This document shows, in pieces, positions 17,339 to 24,829 of a stretch of 64,000 bases of DNA. Source of the stretch: JACQFZ01 sp045810625 (lineage in GTDB: Bacteria; Pseudomonadota; Gammaproteobacteria; Acidiferrobacterales; Sulfurifustaceae); assembly GCA_045810625.1 (NCBI GenBank), contig JBJMVQ010000027.1, forward strand, positions 1-64,000. Reading direction: 5' to 3'. Made by a program: the position numbers and the translations under genes. The notes under the pieces were generated by a model. That model made no database searches. It saw only the letters and a list, made by a program, of their open reading frames with translations, and had not been told where the DNA came from. Every line of letters starts with the position of its first letter. Position 1 is the stretch's first letter.

Positions 17339-18967
17339 CTACTGAACGACGATGTTCACTTCGTTCGAGAAATTCGACTCGATGTCGGGCGTGGAGCCGA
17401 CCGCGGTCACCGCGAAATACACCGGTGACCCGGCCGCGATACCGACCGACGTCGGGCTGAACGAGTAACTCGTGACGTTGCCGACGTCGATGGTCCGGAC
17501 GCCGGTCGTGGCGGCGAGAGGCGACGTCGAATAGTAGATCCTGTAACCCGTCACGCGCGTATCCGCTATCGGGTCCCACGTCATCTGGTAGGAAGTCGCC
17601 GCGGCCCTGAACGTGGCCGTGACGTTGCGCGCGGCGCTAACCGTGAGCGTGCAGGTGCTGACGCCCGAGCAATCGCCGCCCCAGCCGCTGAAGGTGTAGC
17701 CGCTCGCGGGGGTGGCGGTCAGCGTTACGGACGTGCCGCTCGCGTAGTTCGCGCTGCAGGTCGAGCCGCAGCTGATGCCGGCCGGAGAGCTGACCACCGT
17801 TCCGCTGCCGGTGACGGTGACGGCGACCGCGTACGTCGGTGACGCGGTGAACGTTGCGCTCACGCTGCGGGCAGCAGACATCGTGACGGTGCAAGTGCCG
17901 TTGCCGGCGCATCCGCTGCCGCTCCAGCCGCTGAACGTATAGCCGCTTGCGGGCGCCGCCGTGAGCGTCACCGACGTGCCGCTCGCATAATTCGCGCTAC
18001 AAGTGGCGCCGCAGTTGATGCCGGCGGGAGAGCTCGTCACCGTACCCGAACCGGTGACGGCGACCGTGAGCGTGTAGCTCGTCGGCGTGAACGCGGCGGC
18101 GACCGTGCGCGCGGTCGTCATCGTGACCGTGCAGGGCGCGGTGCCGCTACAGCCGCCACCGTTCCAACCGCTGAACGCGTAGCCGCTCGCGGGCGTCGCC
18201 GTCAGCGTCACCGACGTGCCGCTCGGGTAACTCTCGCTACAATCCGATCCACAGGAGATCCCCGCGGGCGAGCTCATGACGGTACCTGAACCGGAGACCG
18301 TTACCTGCAGAAGCAAGGTGGATGCCGCGACGGGCGTGAACGTCGCCGCCACGTCGGTGGCCGCCGCCATCGACACCGTACAATCGCCGGTACCCGGACA
18401 GTTGACGCCGGTACCGCTCCAACCTGCGAACGCGTAGCCGCTCGCCGGGGCGGCGGAAAGCGTCACTGAGGTGCCGGTCGGGAAATTTGCGCCGCAATCG
18501 GTGCCGCAGTTGATGCCGCTCGGCCTGCTCGTCACCGTGCCGGAACCGCTGACGGTCACGGTCAACCGATAGCGCCTACGGCTGAAATTGGCAGTGAGCT
18601 GCTGCGTCGACGTCATCGACAAGGTGCAGGTCGTGTTGCTCGTGCAACTCGTTCCACCACCGGTCCAGCCGTCGAAGTTGGAATCGGTTGAAGGAGCGGC
18701 GACGAGTGTGACCGATGTGCCGCGCCCGTACACGGCATGACACACACCCCCTACGGGGGTGCAGCTGATGCCGCTCGGCGTGCTCGTGACCGAGCCATCG
18801 CCGCCCAGCTGAACGGATAGTGCGTAATTCGCGGAAGAAGACCCGGTTGCGCTGGTAGTGCCGCCGCTCTTATCGCCGCACCCTACCAGCAGCAGCCCGA
18901 GTGCCAGACAGCAAAGAGCAGGAGCGCGTTGTATACGTGTCCACAAAGCGCTTTTGTGCAAAATCAT
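17339..18967 (-). CDS. lipoprotein with five cysteine-rich InlB-B-like repeats and a FnIII-like end
   Basis: A 542-residue predicted lipoprotein. The N-terminal hydrophobic leader ends in a lipobox LLVGC. Five tandem repeats of about 75-80 residues (about 48-435) follow, each with the frame VTGSGTVxSSPAGIxC, then C..x(A/S)NYxSGTSVTLTA, PASGYxFSGW, a C..x.CTVTM segment and ARSVxATF. This is the divergent InlB B-repeat (Flg_new-like) pattern with about four cysteines per repeat, probably disulfide-bonded. A C-terminal fibronectin-III-like domain (about 440-540) has TWDPIADTRVTGYRIYYS. Probably surface- or periplasm-exposed adhesin or scaffold; function unknown. ATG 18967 has an AGAGG site. Confidence 0.85.
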   Translation of the reverse strand: MILHKSALWTRIQRAPALCCLALGLLLVGCGDKSGGTTSATGSSSANYALSVQLGGDGSVTSTPSGISCTPVGGVCHAVYGRGTSVTLVAAPSTDSNFDGWTGGGTSCTSNTTCTLSMTSTQQLTANFSRRRYRLTVTVSGSGTVTSRPSGINCGTDCGANFPTGTSVTLSAAPASGYAFAGWSGTGVNCPGTGDCTVSMAAATDVAATFTPVAASTLLLQVTVSGSGTVMSSPAGISCGSDCSESYPSGTSVTLTATPASGYAFSGWNGGGCSGTAPCTVTMTTARTVAAAFTPTSYTLTVAVTGSGTVTSSPAGINCGATCSANYASGTSVTLTAAPASGYTFSGWSGSGCAGNGTCTVTMSAARSVSATFTASPTYAVAVTVTGSGTVVSSPAGISCGSTCSANYASGTSVTLTATPASGYTFSGWGGDCSGVSTCTLTVSAARNVTATFRAAATSYQMTWDPIADTRVTGYRIYYSTSPLAATTGVRTIDVGNVTSYSFSPTSVGIAAGSPVYFAVTAVGSTPDIESNFSNEVNIVVQ

Positions 18968-19393
18968 GAGCACCTCTGTTCATCGTGTTGGTGCCCCGCC
19001 TCCCCAAATCTTTTTTTGTTTATAGGCCAACCCATTCGCTTCTCAATCGCAAACTGATTGGCGGCCGCGTGACATGGACCAATGGAATCGCGAAGCGAAA
19101 TGCAACCGATGGCCGGCGCTTCTCGCGTTCGTCGATGGCAACGACGCTCGTCGCCGCCGATGAGCGCGCATCGCGGATGAACGGCGCCGCGCGCGTTCGG
19201 CGAAGCCGGGTCGATTTTCGCGGGCACGAGTCACGACGGATAACGGCTCGGAACACGGCGCGAGAGCAAAAAAACTCAGCGCACACTTTTGCGTTTTCAG
19301 TAGAGCTTTTTCCCGCCTTGCCATACACTTGTCGCGCTTTTGACGGCAATGCTTGATGGCCCCCTTCCTACTCACTCGATCGAGGAAGTGACG
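18968..19393. other. divergent intergenic region, no gene seen
   Basis: About 425 bases between the lipoprotein and ParA genes. It is less GC-rich near 19000-19020 (a CTTTTTTTGTTTATAGG stretch) and around 19260-19320, which is where the two divergent promoters would be expected. Short open frames here have no ribosome-binding site or family match. No confident promoter hexamers could be assigned. Confidence 0.55.
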
Positions 19394-20101
19394 ATGCGCA
19401 CGATCATGCTGTTGAACGCCAAAGGAGGTTGTGGAAAGAGCACGCTCTCCACGAATCTCGCCAGTTACTACGCCACTCAGAACCGCTCGGTCGTCCTGGC
19501 CGATTTCGACCCGCAGGGCTCCGCACTCGAATGGCTGGCCGCCCGGCCCGACACCCGGCCGCCGATCAAAGGCCTCGCAGCCTGGAAGGAGCCGGTGCGG
19601 GTGCCGCGCGATACCGACTACCTGATCTTCGACGTGCCCGCCCGCTGCCGCGGCTCCGAGCTGACCGCACTCGTGCGGCGCGCGCAAACCGTCATCGTTC
19701 CGGTGCTGCCGTCGCCGACCGACATTCGCGCGGCGGCGCGCTTCATCCACGAGCTGCTGCTCGTGGGACGGATCGAGCGCAAGGAGAGCAAAGTCGCGGT
19801 GGTGGCCAATCGGGTACGCGAAAATTCGTTCCTGCAGGACCGGGTGGAACAGGCGCTCGGGGCGATCAACGTGAGTTACGCGACGGTGCACACGCACATC
19901 TATCGCGGCCTCGAACGTTTTCTCACGCGCCTGCGCATCCCCTTCGTCGCGCGACTGCGCGACACGCCGAACTATCAGCTCGCGGACGAACAGGGGCTCG
20001 GCGTGTTCGAGCTGGGGTCGCGCGCCGACTATGACGTCGCGCAATGGGAGCCGCTGTTGAAGTGGCTCGACAGCCGCCGGAGCATGCCCGCGGCCGCCTA
20101 G
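19394..20101 (+). CDS. orphan ParA/MinD-type ATPase
   Basis: A 235-residue ParA-family ATPase. The deviant Walker A KGGCGKST is at residues 10-17 and the switch region LADFDPQGSALEW follows. LIFDVPARCRG replaces the usual DxPP Walker B context, and a VLPSPTDIRAA loop comes later. ParA-type proteins use ATP-driven dimerisation on DNA or membrane to position cargo such as chromosomes, plasmids or protein clusters. No parB, parS-like repeats or mcd/cargo gene is adjacent, so it is an orphan. The GAGGAAGTGACG stretch before ATG 19394 supplies the ribosome-binding site. Cargo unknown. Confidence 0.88.
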   Translation: MRTIMLLNAKGGCGKSTLSTNLASYYATQNRSVVLADFDPQGSALEWLAARPDTRPPIKGLAAWKEPVRVPRDTDYLIFDVPARCRGSELTALVRRAQTVIVPVLPSPTDIRAAARFIHELLLVGRIERKESKVAVVANRVRENSFLQDRVEQALGAINVSYATVHTHIYRGLERFLTRLRIPFVARLRDTPNYQLADEQGLGVFELGSRADYDVAQWEPLLKWLDSRRSMPAAA

Positions 20102-20134
20102 AAAGCGCCGCGAGGGGTCCGCTTCGGATTGGCA

Positions 20135-21241
20135 ATGGCGTCTCCTTCGGTACCGACGCGGTTCCCGGATTTCGCGGCCGATTACGCCGGCGCCCGCAGC
20201 CGCTTTCTGCGCCTGGCACAACGTGCCGGCGCGCGCATCGAAAGCTTCCCGCTCGCGGCGCGCGGCCCGGCGGGTGAAGTTCTGCACGTCGATAGCGCCT
20301 ACCTTGGCGCCGATCAACCGCGCCGTCTGTTGGTGGTATCGTCCGGCACGCACGGCGTCGAAGGCTTTGCCGGCAGCGCCATGCAAAGCCATTGGCTCGA
20401 TCGCTTCCACCGTTCGCGCCTGCCCGCGGACGGCGGCGTGCTGCTGATCCATGCGGTGAACCCGTACGGGTTCGCCTGGCTGCGGCGCACGAACGAAAAC
20501 AACGTCGATCTCAATCGCAACGCGCTCGAGCGCTTCCCGGGCCCGGAGAATGCCGCCTACCGACCGCTCGACGCCTGGCTCAATCCTACGACGCCCCCGC
20601 GCGTCTGGGATTCTCTCCTGGTCCAAGGCGTGCCGTTACTGTGGCGTCACGGATTCGTGGCACTGCGGCAGGCGATCGTCGAGGGGCAGTACGAGTTCCC
20701 GCACGGCGTTTACTACGGTGGCGCAAAGCGCGAAGCCTCGGTGGAAATCGTGCTCGCGCTCCTCATGCGCCCGGCTTGGCGGGATGTGACACGTGCGATC
20801 GTTATCGACCTGCACACGGGCATCGGCCGTTACGCCGGCTACACGCTGATGGTCGACTTTCCGCCGACGGCGGAGCCTTACCAGCAACTGCGACAATGGT
20901 TCGGCGCCGATGCGGTTGCGAGCAATCGGCCCGTGGGCTCGGTCGCTTATCGCGTGAGCGGCGCGCTGACCACGCGCATCGCCGAGATACTCGGCCCTGC
21001 GCGCACCTATGCGGGCGTGCTCGAATTCGGCACGTATTCCGGTATTCGAGTGTTAGCAGCGTTGCGTCGCGAGAATCGGGCGTTTCACTACGCGTCGCCA
21101 GAGAGCGCCGCGCGGCGGCATGCAGGCGTCGCGCTGCGTGAAGTCTTTTGTCCGTCGAGCCCCGACTGGCGCAGTCGCGTGCTCGACCGTGCCGCCGGCT
21201 TCATGCAGCAGGCGGAAGCGGCGTGCTTCGGCAAGCGGTGA
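20135..21241 (+). CDS. DUF2817 protein, M14-like metallopeptidase fold
   Basis: A 368-residue DUF2817 member related to zinc carboxypeptidases (M14). The zinc-binding HxxE is in SSGTHGVEGFAGS (about residues 70-82), a substrate-binding Asn-Arg is in NNVDLNRN, and the third metal histidine is in IDLHTGIG. A late EFGTYSG segment could supply the catalytic Glu. No signal peptide is evident, so it is probably cytoplasmic. It lies 33 bases after parA on the same strand. Substrate not known; deacylase or amidase activity toward small peptides is possible. Confidence 0.85.
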   Translation: MASPSVPTRFPDFAADYAGARSRFLRLAQRAGARIESFPLAARGPAGEVLHVDSAYLGADQPRRLLVVSSGTHGVEGFAGSAMQSHWLDRFHRSRLPADGGVLLIHAVNPYGFAWLRRTNENNVDLNRNALERFPGPENAAYRPLDAWLNPTTPPRVWDSLLVQGVPLLWRHGFVALRQAIVEGQYEFPHGVYYGGAKREASVEIVLALLMRPAWRDVTRAIVIDLHTGIGRYAGYTLMVDFPPTAEPYQQLRQWFGADAVASNRPVGSVAYRVSGALTTRIAEILGPARTYAGVLEFGTYSGIRVLAALRRENRAFHYASPESAARRHAGVALREVFCPSSPDWRSRVLDRAAGFMQQAEAACFGKR

Positions 21242-21273
21242 TTTGTGACGATCCCGACGATCAACCGGCTTTG

Positions 21274-21681
21274 CTAGCGTCGCAGCCGACGCAATACCTC
21301 GGCGATCGGAATAACCGCACCCCGCCCGATCCCCTCACAGCGTTTGCCTTCCGCTCGCCACGCGTTCGCCGAAGCGACAACATCCGGCCAGAACGGATAA
21401 TCACGACACTGCGCCGGTCGCACTGGATAAATGCGGCACCGCCGTTCGCGATCGAGAAACACGCATCGATCCCCTTCCCAGCGCAGGCTTTCCGTCCCAT
21501 CCTCGTAGACGGTGAGGTAACGCCGACGAAACCAGTTCCATGACACGCCGAGGAAGCGTTGAATGCGCCGTTGTTCCTCGCGCGACGCCTCGATGTACCA
21601 CTCGCCTCGGCCGGTGCAACAACCGCCGCAACCGGTGCATTGGAATCGGAACGGGCCCGGAGCCAATTTCATTTTCCTCAT
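21274..21681 (-). CDS. YkgJ-family cysteine-cluster protein
   Basis: A 135-residue YkgJ/UPF0153-type protein. The N-terminal CTGCGGCC cluster (C15, C18, C21, C22) and later cysteines in DRCVF, RRCRIYPVRPAQCRDYPFW and GKRCEG form the family's presumed zinc or Fe-S site. Family members are widely distributed and mostly uncharacterised. It is convergent with the DUF2817 gene and divergent from the ferritin-like gene. Confidence 0.87.
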   Translation of the reverse strand: MRKMKLAPGPFRFQCTGCGGCCTGRGEWYIEASREEQRRIQRFLGVSWNWFRRRYLTVYEDGTESLRWEGDRCVFLDRERRCRIYPVRPAQCRDYPFWPDVVASANAWRAEGKRCEGIGRGAVIPIAEVLRRLRR

Positions 21682-21802
21682 AATCGAACGGATTATACGT
21701 CGCTATCGGCAAACGACTCGATTGGCCAACGCGAACCACCTCCTTATGATCGCGCGAAATCGTAACGAGCCGTAATCCCGCGCAAACAGTAAAGGAGACA
21801 CG

Positions 21803-22342
21803 ATGGGTAGCCAAACGCCGTTCCTCACCGACATTCAGACGCTGCGGCAGCGCGCCCGCGAGCACATCGAGCAAGGCGCGGTCACGCCCGGCTACAAGGC
21901 CGATCGTGAAACGGTCATCAAGCTGCTGAACGAGGCGCTCGCCACGGAGATCGTCTGCACGCTGCGCTACAAGCGCCACTACTTCATGGCCGCGGGCATC
22001 AACGCCCAGAGCGTCGCCGCCGAGTTTCAGGAACACGCGACCGAGGAGCAGCAGCACGCGGACCAGATCGCCGACCGCATCGTCCAGCTTGGCGGCGCGC
22101 CGAATTTCTCGCCGGACGGCATGCTCACGCGCAGCCACGCCGAGTATGTCGAAGGCGATTCGCTGGTCGATATGATCAAGGAAGATCTCGTCGCCGAGCG
22201 CATCGCGATCGACAGTTACCGCGAGATGATCAATTACTTCGGCGAAGCGGATCCGACGTCACGGCGGCTGATGGAGCAGATTCTCGCCGTAGAAGAAGAG
22301 CACGCGGACGATCTGGTGAACCTGCTCGAAGAGCTGCGCTGA
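21803..22342 (+). CDS. bacterioferritin-like ferritin-domain protein
   Basis: A 179-residue ferritin-like protein. Four-helix-bundle iron ligands are visible: NEALATEIVCTLRYKRHY, EFQEHATEEQQHADQI, EDLVAERIAIDSYREM and ILAVEEEHADDL, giving the E / ExxH / E / ExxH ferroxidase pattern. It resembles the bacterioferritin/Dps-like group that stores iron and limits oxidative damage. A strong AAAGGAGACACG site precedes the ATG. The haem-binding methionine of true bacterioferritin is not obvious. Confidence 0.88.
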   Translation: MGSQTPFLTDIQTLRQRAREHIEQGAVTPGYKADRETVIKLLNEALATEIVCTLRYKRHYFMAAGINAQSVAAEFQEHATEEQQHADQIADRIVQLGGAPNFSPDGMLTRSHAEYVEGDSLVDMIKEDLVAERIAIDSYREMINYFGEADPTSRRLMEQILAVEEEHADDLVNLLEELR

Positions 22343-22378
22343 CCGGATAAAATCGTTATCGAAGGGACAAGAACAACG

Positions 22379-22723
22379 ATGCGCTCGAACGAAGTCACGC
22401 GTGCCGCCGCGCGCCTGGCGCTGGCGCTGGGCATGTCCTGGTCCACGAGCGCGCCGGCCGCGAGCGGAAATCCGGCCGCGGGCGAAGAGAAATCCGCCAC
22501 GTGCGCCGGCTGCCACGGCATCACCGGCTGGCGCAACGCTTATCCCGCGTACCGCGTGCCCAAGCTCGGCGGTCAGAACGCGGAATACCTCGTCGCCGCG
22601 CTCAAAGCGTATCAAACCAAACAGCGCGCGCATCCGACCATGCAGGCGATAGCGGCGACGTTGAGCGACCAGGACATCGCGGACCTGGCCGCGTATTTCT
22701 CGGCGCGCGGCGGCGACCAATGA
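22379..22723 (+). CDS. monohaem cytochrome c, c4/c553 type
   Basis: A 114-residue exported cytochrome. A hydrophobic leader ends near SAPAASG, followed by the haem site CAGCH. The c4-type tail KLGGQNAEYLVAALKAYQ ends in the DIADLAAYFSA helix; the axial methionine is probably in HPTMQAI. The stop codon overlaps the start of the next cytochrome gene (ATGA), so the two are translationally coupled. Together they look like the two halves of a di-haem cytochrome c4. Likely periplasmic electron carrier. Confidence 0.88.
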   Translation: MRSNEVTRAAARLALALGMSWSTSAPAASGNPAAGEEKSATCAGCHGITGWRNAYPAYRVPKLGGQNAEYLVAALKAYQTKQRAHPTMQAIAATLSDQDIADLAAYFSARGGDQ

Positions 22724-23040
22724 CTCGGACGCGCGAATTCCTGATCCTGTCGGCGCTTATCGCGCCGGCCGCGTTGGCGGGAGATCCGCAGGCCGGCCGG
22801 CAAAAGTCGGCACCGTGCCAGGCGTGTCACGGCGCCGACGGCAACAGCACTGGGCCGCAATTTCCGCGGCTCGCCGGACAGTATCCGGACTACCTGGTGC
22901 AGGCGCTGATGGAGTACAAGAACGGCGAGCGCAAGAACCCGATCATGGCGCCCTTCGCCGCCCAGCTGTCGCCCCGCGACATGGAAGATCTGGCCGCGTA
23001 CTTCGCGACCCGTCCAAACGGACTATTCAAGCGACCCTAG
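22720..23040 (+). CDS. monohaem cytochrome c, c4/c553 type
   Basis: A 106-residue exported cytochrome. A signal peptide ends near AALAGDP, then the haem site CQACHGADGNSTGPQFPRLAG, the c4-type segment DYLVQALMEYKNGERKNPIM with the axial Met, and a DMEDLAAYFA helix. It overlaps the preceding cytochrome gene by four bases. Both should reside in the periplasm and shuttle electrons to a terminal oxidase. Neither a matching oxidase nor a donor enzyme is encoded nearby. Confidence 0.88.
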   Translation: MTRTREFLILSALIAPAALAGDPQAGRQKSAPCQACHGADGNSTGPQFPRLAGQYPDYLVQALMEYKNGERKNPIMAPFAAQLSPRDMEDLAAYFATRPNGLFKRP

Positions 23041-23053
23041 CGCCGAACGCGCG

Positions 23054-23416
23054 TCAGCGGTTCGCGGGGCGAAAGCGGTAACCGAGGCGCGCGAGCGCCT
23101 GTTCGATCTCCCGCACTTGGTATCCCTGCACGACGCTCGGCCCGATCGCCGATACCGGCACACCGCGTCCGCGTAATGCCCAGTATCCCAGCTGGCCTTC
23201 GAACGTCTTCTCGACGTCGTATTCGGTGTACGGCACGCCGTTCGCATCGAGGTCAGCTCGCAGTTGTTTGCAGTACGGGCACCACGCGGTGGTGTAAATC
23301 ACGACGCGCCGAGAGTCCGGCCCGGGCACGTGCGCGAACGCGGCGTAGCGGTCGAGTGCGAACAACGCCAGAGCGGCCAGCAGCGCTGCCACGAGCAAAG
23401 CGCGCGGGAACGTCAT
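23054..23416 (-). CDS. membrane-anchored glutaredoxin
   Basis: A 120-residue protein with an N-terminal hydrophobic anchor or signal (about residues 5-22), then a glutaredoxin fold: VVIYTTAWCPYCKQLRADL with the CPYC active site, a YTEYDVEKT strand and the cis-Pro segment RGVPVSAIGPSVVQGY. An anchored periplasmic-side glutaredoxin-like thiol reductase is the likely product. The frame extends upstream to 23656 but would run into the divergent kinase gene; ATG 23416 fits the family. Confidence 0.87.
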   Translation of the reverse strand: MTFPRALLVAALLAALALFALDRYAAFAHVPGPDSRRVVIYTTAWCPYCKQLRADLDANGVPYTEYDVEKTFEGQLGYWALRGRGVPVSAIGPSVVQGYQVREIEQALARLGYRFRPANR

Positions 23417-23657
23417 CCAGGTTCGGGCGCCGCGCTCGCTCACACGGATCGATGTATGAATTGGAGCGACGGACGGTTTTTGATGTGCGCCATCGCGTTG
23501 AGTATATGCAGCGCCAAACAACCGCGCCGTCTTCGTGGATTCTGCGATGCAGCCAGATGACCCATGAGCGTGCGGCGACGCATTGTCGAAGCGGACCTTT
23601 CGACACCGCCCGCTTTTTGCCAAAATCCGCAGCCCGCTTTCGCGGAAGGATACCAAT

Positions 23658-24596
23658 ATGTCGGCGCTTATCTGCGGCTCGCTCGCCTACGACACCATCA
23701 TGGTGTTCCGGGATCGATTCAAGAATCACATTCTCCCCGACAAGATTCACATCTTGAACGTCTCGTTCCTCGTGCCGTTCATGCGCCGGGAATTCGGCGG
23801 TTGCGCCGGCAACATCGCTTACAACCTGAAGTTGCTGGGCGCGCCCGCGCTGCCGATGGGTACGGTGGGTAGCGATTTCGGCGCCTACGCGGCATGGATG
23901 GACCGACACAAGATCGACCGGCGCCACATCAAGGTGCTGGAAGACGCGTATACCGCTCAGGCGTTCATCACAACCGACCTCGACGACAATCAGATCACCG
24001 CGTTCCATCCCGGCGCCATGAATCGCTCGAACGAAGTCGCGGTCACCGAAGCGAGCGGCGTGGAGATCGGCATCGTTGCGCCGGATGGGCGCGACGGCAT
24101 GATCGAGCACGCGACGCAGTTCGCGGAAAGCAACATTCGCTTCATTTTCGATCCCGGCCAGGGAATGCCGCTTTTCAACGGCGCGGAATTGCTGCGCTTT
24201 CTCGATCAGGCCACCTGGGTCACGCTCAACGACTACGAAGCTCAGCTGCTGCAGACCCGTACCGGACAACCGCTCGACGCGCTCGCGCGTCGCGTGGAAG
24301 CGATGATCGTGACGCGCGGCGCCGACGGCTCGCGTATTTACGCGCGCGACAAAATCATCGACATCCCGGCGGTACGGGCGCGTGAAGTGCGGGATCCAAC
24401 GGGTTGCGGCGACGCTTATCGCGCAGGGGTGCTGTACGGCCTGATGAACGGTTTCGATTGGGAAACGACGGGCCGAATTGCTTCGCTCATGGGTTCGCTG
24501 AAAGTCGCCCACGCGGGGACGCAAAACCATCGGTTCTCGCGCGACGAATTTTGGGCTCTGTTTCAGGTCAACTTCGGATATACGCCTGACCGCTAA
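23658..24596 (+). CDS. PfkB-family carbohydrate/nucleoside kinase
   Basis: A 312-residue ribokinase-like sugar or nucleoside kinase. The N-terminal substrate-binding motif is FGGCAGNIAYNLKLLG and the catalytic anion-hole motif is DPTGCGDAYRAG near residue 245, with the catalytic Asp. The overall pattern is close to bacterial adenosine-kinase-like proteins, but fructose, inosine and other substrates are possible. ATG 23658 follows an AAGGATACC ribosome-binding site. No sugar-transport genes are adjacent. Confidence 0.85.
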   Translation: MSALICGSLAYDTIMVFRDRFKNHILPDKIHILNVSFLVPFMRREFGGCAGNIAYNLKLLGAPALPMGTVGSDFGAYAAWMDRHKIDRRHIKVLEDAYTAQAFITTDLDDNQITAFHPGAMNRSNEVAVTEASGVEIGIVAPDGRDGMIEHATQFAESNIRFIFDPGQGMPLFNGAELLRFLDQATWVTLNDYEAQLLQTRTGQPLDALARRVEAMIVTRGADGSRIYARDKIIDIPAVRAREVRDPTGCGDAYRAGVLYGLMNGFDWETTGRIASLMGSLKVAHAGTQNHRFSRDEFWALFQVNFGYTPDR

Positions 24597-24671
24597 CACC
24601 ACGCGCTCGACTTTGAGCGCGCGTAGATCGATCCCCTTTCGCTAACGTGGGAAAGCGGGCCCGTGTCGGCG

Positions 24672-24687
24672 TCACTAAATATAGTGA
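24672..24687. promoter_or_regulatory. NrdR-like box 1
   Basis: TCACTAAATATAGTGA is a near-perfect palindrome that fits the published NrdR-box consensus (roughly acaCwAtATaTwGtgt). It lies 44 bp centre-to-centre upstream of box 2. Confidence 0.75.
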
Positions 24688-24708
24688 TGCCCTCGGGATC
24701 ATCCCGCG

Positions 24709-24737
24709 TTGACAGGTACTAAATCTTGGGTTTAACT
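24709..24737 (+). promoter_or_regulatory. candidate promoter of nrdJab
   Basis: TTGACA at 24709-24714 matches the -35 consensus exactly. A weaker -10 (TTTAAC or TTAACT) lies 16-17 bases on, at about 24731-24737. NrdR-like box 2 fills the spacer, so bound NrdR would block polymerase. Confidence 0.65.
24716..24731. promoter_or_regulatory. NrdR-like box 2
   Basis: GTACTAAATCTTGGGT keeps the core CwA-AT-TwG positions of the NrdR box, with mismatches at the edges. Its centre is 31 bp from box 3, the usual three-helical-turn spacing of paired NrdR boxes. Confidence 0.65.
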
Positions 24738-24746
24738 TCGAGACAT

Positions 24747-24762
24747 ACACAAGATATTGTGT
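24747..24762. promoter_or_regulatory. NrdR-like box 3
   Basis: ACACAAGATATTGTGT matches the NrdR-box consensus at nearly every position. It lies just downstream of the candidate -10 and 68 bases before the nrdJa start codon. Confidence 0.8.
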
Positions 24763-24829
24763 TTCGCCCCGCGTCGACAAAAACGACCTGTTTTTAAGCC
24801 GCAAAACAAAACCGGAGGAAAGACGAATT

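Noticed and set aside
17640..18800. Regular tandem DNA repeats resembling an array
   Set aside because: Repeats are about 230 bp, in frame, and encode the InlB-B-like protein repeats; no short repeat-spacer pattern, so not CRISPR.
19043..20626. 527-codon minus-strand frame over parA and the DUF2817 gene
   Set aside because: Covers two supported genes on the other strand and spans their promoter region; no domain.
24597..24829. Cobalamin riboswitch in front of the B12-dependent reductase
   Set aside because: No B12-box-like sequence was seen; the palindromes fit NrdR boxes instead.
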